From contig JANWKK010000216.1 in NCBI GenBank assembly GCA_025451425.1, positions 1 through 11,230 of the forward strand: DNA of 11,230 nt, in the 5' to 3' direction. Within the stretch, counting starts at the first letter, position 1; every line of letters starts with the position of its first letter. The notes under the pieces were generated by a model. The model ran no database searches. It was given only the letters and a program-made list of their open reading frames with translations, and was not told the DNA's origin. The position numbers and the translations under genes are program-made. Positions 6,066 to 11,230 of the stretch are shown here, piece by piece. This stretch comes from Gemmatimonadaceae bacterium (GTDB lineage Bacteria > Gemmatimonadota > Gemmatimonadetes > Gemmatimonadales > Gemmatimonadaceae).

Positions 6066-7484
6066 ATGCGCGTTATCGCCACGCTAGCCGCTTTCGCGTT
6101 ACCCTTCTCGCTCGCCGCGCAGCGGCCAACGCTCTCGAACGCGTCGCGCGCTTTCGTTGCCGTCGACGCTCCCGTCGTCGCTCTTACCCATGTGCGACTC
6201 GTTGACGGGACAGGCACACCTGCGAAAGACGATCAGACAATTCTCATCACCGGCGACCAGATCACCGCCGTCGGGAAGACAGGGAGCGTGGTCATACCAG
6301 CCGGCGCCCGCACGATAGATCTGACTGGCCGCACTGTCATACCCGGCATCGTTGGCTTACACGACCACATGTACTACTCGTCGCCGGTGAGCGGGTCGAT
6401 GAAGATCATGCCGGTGAGCTATCCCAAGCTCTTTCTTGCGAATGGCGTAACGACCATTCGCACGACCGGCAGCGTCGATCCGTATCAGGAGATGAACATC
6501 AAGGCGCAGATCGCGAGCGGGCAGGCGGTCGGCCCGGAGATCGTCGTGACCGGACCATATCTCCAAGGCTCGCCTAACGGCGCCATGGCGATGCATCCGA
6601 TCGCAAATCCGGACGAGGCCCGACGCATCGTACGCTTCTGGGCGGAAGAGGGTGTACCCTGGTTCTAGGCGTATTCCACGATCACGCGCGACCAGCTTGG
6701 CGCCGCGATCGATGAAGCTCACAAGCACGGCGTCAAGGTCACTGCCCATCTGTGCTCGGTGACGTATCGCGAGGCTGTCGCGCTCGGAATCGACCATCTC
6801 GAGCACGGGCTGTTTGCAAACACTGACTACTCACAGGGCAAGCAGGCGGACCGCTGTCCATCGTCGGGGACCGATTCGGTTTACGCGGCGCTCGACGTCA
6901 ACAGTCCGGAGGTGCAGCAGACCATCGACGACATGGTGACGCATCACGTCGGCCTGACCTCCACGCTGGCGGTGTACGAGCTGTCGGCGCCGAGCCGCGT
7001 GCCGGTGGATCAGCGTGTGCTCGACGCACTGTATCCCGATGTCTCGAAGTTCGTGAGCGACTACTACACGAAGGCGAAGACGACGGACGACTCGCTCTGG
7101 CGTCGCGCGATGAAGAAGGGGATGGAATTCGAGCGCGCCTTCGTGAAGGCCGGAGGGCTCCTCGGTGCTGGCGCGGACCCGTGCTGCATCAGCGCAATCG
7201 CCGGCTACGCGGACCAGCGGAATTTCGAGTTGTTGGTCGAGGCGGGGTTCACGCCGGAGCAGGCGGTGCAGATCATGACCGCGAATGGCGCGAAAGTGCT
7301 CGGCTTCGCCGACCGACTCGGTATAGTCGCACCAGGAAAGCAGGCCGACCTCGTCGTCCTCCGTGGTGACCCCACGCGTACGCCGAGCGATATCAGGAAC
7401 GTGGAGACGGTGTACCGCCAGGGAATCGGCTACGATTCCGCGAAGCTCGTGGCTTACACGAAGGGGATGGTGGGCATCAAGTGA
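6066..7484 (+). pseudogene. Secreted amidohydrolase (imidazolonepropionase/Xaa-Pro dipeptidase-like), interrupted by an in-frame TAG
   Basis: The frame is open from ATG 6066 (GGAG at 6054-6057) to TAG 6666-6668, and the same frame continues with family-like sequence to TGA 7482-7484. Read through, it is 472 residues. Residues 1-19 (MRVIATLAAFALPFSLAAQ) are a signal peptide. VVALTHVRLVDGTG and the ARTIDLTGRTVIPGIVGLHDH region are the usual amidohydrolase start, with metal ligands H99 and H101. Further predicted ligands are H228 (VTAHLCS), H247 (LEHG) and D371 (GAGADP). The C-terminus has the expected LGIVAPGKQADLVVLRGDP. The stop replaces residue 201 in GVPWF-stop-AYSTIT, where relatives carry a lysine (carboxylated, bridging two metals). 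AAG to TAG is one base change. No other lesion is visible, so this is a very recent mutation, a sequencing error or, less likely, a suppressed stop. The substrate is probably a peptide or cyclic amide; not determinable here. Confidence 0.8.
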
Positions 7485-7568
7485 GGGGATAGGGACTAGG
7501 GGCTAGGGCCTAATCCCTAGCTCCTGGCTCCTAGCCCCTAGCCCCTAGCCCCTAGCCCCTATCTCCTA
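7483..7568. terminator. CTAG-rich hairpin between convergent genes
   Basis: 7483-7508 (GAGGGGATAGGGACTAGGGG...) pairs with 7543-7568 (CCCTAGCCCCTAG...) over about 26 positions with few mismatches, some being G-U in RNA. The + gene's stop (7482-7484) lies at the foot of one arm and the minus gene's TAG (7559-7561) lies in the other, which fits a bidirectional terminator. There is no T-run, so intrinsic termination is uncertain. Confidence 0.45.
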
Positions 7569-7570
7569 GC
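7531..7570. repeat. Heptad tandem repeat CTAGCCC
   Basis: CTAG recurs at 7531, 7538, 7545 and 7552 with exact 7-base spacing, degenerates to CTAT at 7559, and returns at 7566. Three more CTAG lie at 7496, 7503 and 7517 in the opposite arm. Eight CTAG in 74 bp is striking, because CTAG is usually among the rarest tetranucleotides in bacterial DNA. Confidence 0.8.
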
Positions 7571-8053
7571 CCCAGCATCCAGCGTCGAGTTCTCTGCACG
7601 ACACTGATACCCGCCCGTGATCGCCGCTCGCATTGCCAGCGAGAGCGCGCGGTCGAAGGCGAGAATGCGCTTGTCGGCCTCGAGGCGCTTTCGCTTCAGA
7701 TAGTGCCACACTGCCTGACGTAAGTGCGAGAGCTCGTCGCAGAGTGCTCCTGGATCAAGCCGTTCGCGGGGATGGTCGGCTCCGTACAGCGCGGCGATCA
7801 TCGCCAGCTTGCCGAGCGACTCCGTGGCTTGCGGCGTATCCTCCGGCGCTGCGGCGGCCGCGAGCAAGGCGCGCGTGAGGGATCGCTCGCTGTGACCGCG
7901 CACTCCCTCCCTCGCCGGAGCACCGTCGGACGCAGTCCGGAGCCGTCGCCGCCAGTCGGCGAGAATCTCGGTGATAGCGTCGTCGTTGGTGAGGCGATCG
8001 GGGGCGTCGTTCACGCCGGCGCAGTCCCGCAAGTCGCCTGCCGCGCTCGACAC
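7559..8053 (-). CDS. Small helical protein resembling an RsbRD-type N-terminal domain
   Basis: 164 residues from a GTG at 8053; a second GTG at 8014 is possible and no strong ribosome binding site decides between them. The protein looks all-helical and soluble. ITEILADWRRRL near 28-39 is followed by a long helical middle (LTRALLAAA, LGKLAMIAALYGADHPRERLDP), then DELSHLRQAVWHYLKRKRLE and a closing ILAFDRALSLAMRAAITGGYQ. This order (W-R-R-L helix, a charged H..R linker, LR..VW helix, then DRALDLAMRAAI) resembles the N-terminal domain found in RsbR/RsbRD stress-signalling proteins and some histidine kinases, but no STAS or kinase domain follows. The last residues (LDAGARR) are encoded by the CTAG repeat edge. 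The family call is tentative; that it is a real gene is likely from its composition and its divergent partner. Confidence 0.55.
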   Translation of the reverse strand: MSSAAGDLRDCAGVNDAPDRLTNDDAITEILADWRRRLRTASDGAPAREGVRGHSERSLTRALLAAAAAPEDTPQATESLGKLAMIAALYGADHPRERLDPGALCDELSHLRQAVWHYLKRKRLEADKRILAFDRALSLAMRAAITGGYQCRAENSTLDAGARR

Positions 8054-8138
8054 ATCTCGCGAAATCGTGTGCGCTATGTCACCGGGGAGCGGATCTTGCG
8101 GGCGCCAAAGCGAAGCTTCCTACCTGATCGGAGAGCGC

Positions 8139-8390
8139 ATGCGTCAGCTCCGCGATGATGCGGGTGTCGAGTGGATGGTGTACGAGGTGAACCCGGCGTC
8201 GAGTGAATGGCGCTCGATCGACTCACTGCCGGAAGGATATCGACGCGGTTGGCTCTGCTTCGAGAGCCCAACGGAGAAGCGACGGCTCACGCCGCTGCCG
8301 TCCGGGTGGCAAACCCTCACCATCGAGCAATTGGGCAGCTTGCTGCTCTCCGCGGCTCTCGTCCGGAAGCCCGTCAAATACGGTCACTGA
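8139..8390 (+). CDS. Small conserved-looking hypothetical protein (83 aa)
   Basis: The ATG at 8139 follows GGAGAG (8130-8135). An upstream in-frame ATG at 8076 would add 21 residues. The protein reads MRQLRDDAGVEWMVYEVNP, then RGWLCFESPTEKRRLTPLPSGWQTLT, ending in a short helix (EQLGSLLLSAALVRK). It is soluble, with tryptophans in an alternating strand pattern like a small beta-sheet domain. I recall similar short proteins in Gemmatimonadota, but no function. It is divergent from the RsbRD-like gene across 85 bp. The stop is followed immediately by CCTAACG and then a hairpin. Confidence 0.6.
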   Translation: MRQLRDDAGVEWMVYEVNPASSEWRSIDSLPEGYRRGWLCFESPTEKRRLTPLPSGWQTLTIEQLGSLLLSAALVRKPVKYGH

Positions 8391-8402
8391 CCTAACGACG
8401 AC

Positions 8403-8420
8403 GGCTGTCTCTTGACAGCC
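8403..8420 (+). terminator. Short hairpin after the 83-aa gene
   Basis: GGCTGTC-TCTT-GACAGCC: a perfect 7-bp stem with a 4-base loop, 12 bases after the stop at 8390. No T-run follows, so it is at best a weak or Rho-assisted terminator. It also contains TTGACA (8412-8417), a perfect -35 hexamer that could serve the padR gene, but no convincing -10 lies at the right distance. Confidence 0.45.
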
Positions 8421-8437
8421 ATGTTGGCAACGGGCAG

Positions 8438-8460
8438 CTTACCTAAACGGCTTAGGTAAG
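8438..8460 (+). promoter_or_regulatory. Perfect dyad, probable PadR operator
   Basis: CTTACCTAA-ACGGC-TTAGGTAAG: 9-bp arms, fully complementary, 5-base centre, ending 24 bp before the padR start. PadR regulators bind as dimers and commonly repress their own operon from such sites, so this is the natural autoregulatory operator for the padR-permease pair. It differs from the classical ATGT-N8-ACAT site of phenolic-acid PadR. Confidence 0.65.
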
Positions 8461-8484
8461 TCGAATCATCGATCTCCGCACCGC

Positions 8485-8823
8485 ATGGCGCGCCCCATCA
8501 TCGAGCTCCTTCCCGGCACGCTCGATCTCCTCGTGCTCAAGACACTTGCCTGGGGTCCGACACATGGCCTCGGCGTCCTTCGTTCCATCGAGCAAGTTAC
8601 GAACGGCGAGCTGCAAATCGAAGAGGGCGCGCTGTATCCCGCGCTGCATCGGCTGGAAGAGCGCGGCTGGCTCGACGCCGAGTGGGGCATCACCGAGAAG
8701 AATCGGCGCGCGAAGTTCTATCGCCTAACGACCGTTGGGCGCCGACAGCTCACGGCCGAAGTGACGAAGTGGTCGCGTTACACGAACGTCGTTCAGCTCG
8801 TGCTCAACTCGGCCGGATCATGA
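8485..8823 (+). CDS. PadR-family transcriptional regulator
   Basis: 112 residues; cytoplasmic dimeric winged-helix repressor. LPGTLDLLVLKTLAWGPTHGLGVLRSIEQ begins the winged helix and IEEGALYPALHRLEERGWLDAEW is the recognition-helix signature of the family. EKNRRAKFYRLTTVGRRQL forms the wing, and the C-terminal helix (AEVTKWSRYTNVV) is the short one typical of the Acidobacteria-type PadR found with orphan permeases. No clear ribosome binding site precedes the ATG. Its stop overlaps the start of the permease gene (ATGA, 8820-8823), so the two are translationally coupled. The upstream dyad at 8438-8460 suggests autoregulation. The inducing ligand is unknown. Confidence 0.9.
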   Translation: MARPIIELLPGTLDLLVLKTLAWGPTHGLGVLRSIEQVTNGELQIEEGALYPALHRLEERGWLDAEWGITEKNRRAKFYRLTTVGRRQLTAEVTKWSRYTNVVQLVLNSAGS

Positions 8824-11230
8824 TTCGCCGACTGTTCCGCCTGCCCAACACCAGAGCGCGCGCAGAACGCGATCTCGAGGCGGAATTTGCCTTCCACCTT
8901 CAGGAACGTGTGGAGGAGCTCATGGCTCACGGAATGGCTCGCAATGACGCCGAGCGCGAGGTGCGCGATCGGTTTGGCGACGCGAACGAATATCGACGGC
9001 AAGCGAGCGTCATCGACGAGCGCATTCGCAGGCAGCAACGGCGTTTGGACGTCGCCAGCGCAGTGGGTCGCGAGCTGCGTCACGCAACGCGTGCGCTCGC
9101 GCGAAGCCCCATCTTCAGCATCGTCGCCGTCCTCACGCTGGCGCTCGGCATTGGGGCGACGACGGCGATCTTCACGGTGCTCGATCGCGTCGTTCTTCGT
9201 CCGTTGCCTTATCCCGACGCTGACCGGCTCGTGAAGATTCGGAGCTCGGTCTCGGGCGCGACGGTGAGCGGCTTCTGGGGCGTGTCTGTCGCCGGGTACT
9301 ACGAGTATCGGCGACACAACCACACGCTCGAGGACATCGGCGCCTTCAGCTCCTGGCTGCCAACGATCACTGACGAGGGCGACCCGGAACGTGTTAGCGG
9401 AGCTTTCGTGACGGCGAGCCTCGTTAGGCTGCTCGCGCTGCGCGCGGCGATTGGGCGCCCTCTCACGACCAGTGACGAGCATCCCGGCATGCCGAGCGTC
9501 GCCGTCCTCGGCAACGATCTCTGGAAGCGCCGGTACGGTGGTGACCCGAACATCCTCGGTAAGCCAATCACCATCGAAGGGTCGCGGATGACGGTGATCG
9601 GCGTGATGGCGAGCGGGATGGAGCTTCCCGACGAGCGCGTCGACCTGTGGTTCCCGATGCCGATCGACTCGCTGGCGCCGCCCGTGAACGATCACAGCCT
9701 GCGCGTCATCGGACGCCTCAAGCCGCGCGTCGCGATCGCCGACGCACAGCGGGACCTCGCCGCGCTCACGCGGCGCTTTCCCGAGCTTTTTCCGAGCGCC
9801 TACTCGCCGGGCTTCATGCGCAACTATCATTTCACCGCCGATGTGATCTCGGAGCGCGACGAGATTCTCGGGAATATCGGCGGCATTCTCTGGATTCTGC
9901 TCGCGTCGGTCGGACTCGTGCTTTTGATCGCCTGCGCGAACGTCGCCAATCTCTATCTCGTGCGACTCCAGCTGCGGCAGCGCGAGGTCGCAATTCGCCG
10001 CGCGCTCGGCGCGTCGCGCTTGAACGTGACGCTTCACTATCTTAGTGAGAGCCTGCTCATCGCCATCTCGGCCGGCGCCGTCGGCTTGGCGCTCGCCTGG
10101 AGCGGGATTCATCTGCTGCTTTCGGTCGCGCCGTCGAGCAGTCCTCGTCTGGCCGAAGTACATCTCGATGTGGCGACCGTCGCGTTCGCGGGCGGTCTGT
10201 CGTTATGCATCGGTCTCGTTTTCGGCATCCTGCCGAGCTTGCGTCACCAGAGCGTAGATCTTGGCGCCCGCGAGGGCGCCCGCGGTGCGACCGCCTCGCG
10301 TGGCCAGCTCGCGACACGCGACGTGTTGCTCGTCGGCCAGGTCGCACTCGCGCTCGTGCTTCTCGCGGACGCAGCGTTCCTCGTTCAGAGCTTCCGCAAC
10401 TTACGCAACGCCAAGCCCGGTTTCGATCCGTCCGGCGTCGTGAGCTTCACCCTCTCGCTGCCGCGTTCCACGTACCATGATTTTCAGGGCGTCGAGACGT
10501 TCTATCGTCGGCTCAACGAACGACTCGCGGGCATGACAGGCGTTACCGCGGCGGGCATCACTGAAGGGCTCCCGCTCGACCAGTTTTCGGGCGCGGCCTG
10601 CGCTCTGATTTTTGCGGAGGACAAGCCACTTGGCCGGGGCGAGTCGGCGCCGTGTATCCCGAAGCCGCTCGTCGCCCCGACGTACTTCGAGGCGATGCAC
10701 ATTCCGGTGCGCGGCCGAGTACCAACGTGGACCGAGACGGAGCAGGGGACGGCGGGCGTTGTCATCAGCGAAACGCTGGCGCGCCGCCTGTGGCCCGGTG
10801 AGAACGCGCTCGGCAAGACGATCTCGAATTCGACACAGCCGCCATTTTATCGCATTGTCGGCATCGCCGGCGACGTACGAGACCAGGGGCTCGACCAACC
10901 GCCGCAAGCGATCATTTACTATCCTCTCATCCCGGCGACGGGCACGCATCTCTGGGGGCCGCCTAACTACGTGCGGGTCGTCGTCCGCACGCGAACGGGC
11001 AACCCGTTGGCGCTCACCGACGGTATCCGGCGCGCTGTCGCGGAGCTCGATGCACACGTTCCGATCGCGAACCTCGAGCCGATGACTGCAATCGTCGCTC
11101 GGTCGATGGCGCGCGTCTCCTTCGCAACGCTGCTCCTCGGGATCTCGGCAGCGATGGCGCTCTTGCTGAGTGCGATCGGCGTGTTCGGAGCGATCGCGTT
11201 CGTCGTGAGCCAGCGCCGGCGCGAGATCGG
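8820..11230 (+). CDS. ADOP-type FtsX/MacB-like permease, 3' end beyond the window
   Basis: Open for 803 codons from ATG 8820 with no stop before the right edge, probably nearly complete. The first ~70 residues are a helical cytosolic segment (RARAERDLEAEFAFHLQERVEEL, EREVRDRFGDANEYR) typical of acidobacterial duplicated orphan permeases. Then come a membrane segment at ~96-118, a periplasmic MacB-type domain, three membrane segments at ~355-380, ~408-430 and ~452-475 with RREVAIRRALGASR-like motif (here QREVAIRRALGASR), and another at ~502-522. A second periplasmic domain follows (ISETLARRLWPGENALGK, RIVGIAGDVRDQGLD). The last membrane segment is at ~770 onward, ending QRRREIG at the edge. 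It therefore has two FtsX modules in one chain and no adjacent ATPase gene in view. It overlaps padR by 4 bp. Substrate unknown; related MacB proteins move peptides, lipids or antibiotics. Confidence 0.88.
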   Translation, partial: MIRRLFRLPNTRARAERDLEAEFAFHLQERVEELMAHGMARNDAEREVRDRFGDANEYRRQASVIDERIRRQQRRLDVASAVGRELRHATRALARSPIFSIVAVLTLALGIGATTAIFTVLDRVVLRPLPYPDADRLVKIRSSVSGATVSGFWGVSVAGYYEYRRHNHTLEDIGAFSSWLPTITDEGDPERVSGAFVTASLVRLLALRAAIGRPLTTSDEHPGMPSVAVLGNDLWKRRYGGDPNILGKPITIEGSRMTVIGVMASGMELPDERVDLWFPMPIDSLAPPVNDHSLRVIGRLKPRVAIADAQRDLAALTRRFPELFPSAYSPGFMRNYHFTADVISERDEILGNIGGILWILLASVGLVLLIACANVANLYLVRLQLRQREVAIRRALGASRLNVTLHYLSESLLIAISAGAVGLALAWSGIHLLLSVAPSSSPRLAEVHLDVATVAFAGGLSLCIGLVFGILPSLRHQSVDLGAREGARGATASRGQLATRDVLLVGQVALALVLLADAAFLVQSFRNLRNAKPGFDPSGVVSFTLSLPRSTYHDFQGVETFYRRLNERLAGMTGVTAAGITEGLPLDQFSGAACALIFAEDKPLGRGESAPCIPKPLVAPTYFEAMHIPVRGRVPTWTETEQGTAGVVISETLARRLWPGENALGKTISNSTQPPFYRIVGIAGDVRDQGLDQPPQAIIYYPLIPATGTHLWGPPNYVRVVVRTRTGNPLALTDGIRRAVAELDAHVPIANLEPMTAIVARSMARVSFATLLLGISAAMALLLSAIGVFGAIAFVVSQRRREI

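Noticed and set aside
6666..6668. Pyrrolysine insertion at the amber codon
   Set aside because: TAG ends other genes here (5181-5183, 7559-7561) and no pyl gene or tRNA is in the window; a point mutation or sequence error is simpler.
6759..7484. Separate gene starting at the GTG in front of TYREAV
   Set aside because: Homology to the amidohydrolase is continuous from 6669 through this point in the same frame, so it is the second half of one gene.
8793..10163. 456-codon minus-strand open frame opposite the permease
   Set aside because: The permease frame has clear family motifs throughout; the reverse frame is Arg/Asp/His-rich without domains.

Overview
This is high-G+C bacterial chromosomal DNA. 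Three things suggest Gemmatimonadota, with Acidobacteriota as second choice: a PadR regulator overlapping an orphan duplicated FtsX/MacB-type permease, a fused membrane/spermidine-synthase-like protein, and an unusual G/A-rich repeat array around an S23-family gene remnant. This assignment is inference from gene content; there is no rRNA or other taxonomic marker in the window.

Layout. (1) 1-205, minus: N-terminus of a secreted protein, running off the left edge. Its start codon overlaps that of the divergent gene. (2) 204/210-1655, plus: mpl, a murein tripeptide ligase for peptidoglycan recycling. (3) 1656-2734: no intact gene. It holds two ~139-bp repeat units, a frameshifted and truncated four-helix-bundle (S23/23S rRNA intervening-sequence protein family) pseudogene on the minus strand, then two inverted units. 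Several stretches of 44-51 nt are perfectly repeated in inverse orientation. (4) 2735-5179, plus: a large polytopic membrane protein with a C-terminal spermidine-synthase-like fold. (5) 5181-5922, minus: two tandem Bor-like lipoproteins in one operon, tail-to-tail with the membrane protein (one base between stops). (6) 6066-7484, plus: a secreted metal-dependent amidohydrolase broken by a single in-frame amber codon exactly where the metal-bridging lysine is expected. (7) 7483-7570: a CTAG-rich heptad array and hairpin between convergent genes. (8) 7559-8053 minus and 8139-8390 plus: two divergent small genes of unproven function; the first resembles an RsbRD-type N-terminal domain. (9) 8485-end, plus: PadR repressor with a perfect upstream dyad, overlapping by 4 bp a permease of the ADOP type that continues past the right edge.

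The genes do not form one pathway. Most encode envelope functions: wall recycling, lipoproteins, exported hydrolase, membrane proteins. The PadR-permease pair is a clear regulatory operon and the lipoprotein pair is a clear duplicated operon.

The most unusual content is at DNA level: the S23-associated inverted repeat element, the CTAG array, and a heptamer CCTAACG that recurs nine times over both strands, in all reading phases and twice directly after a stop codon.
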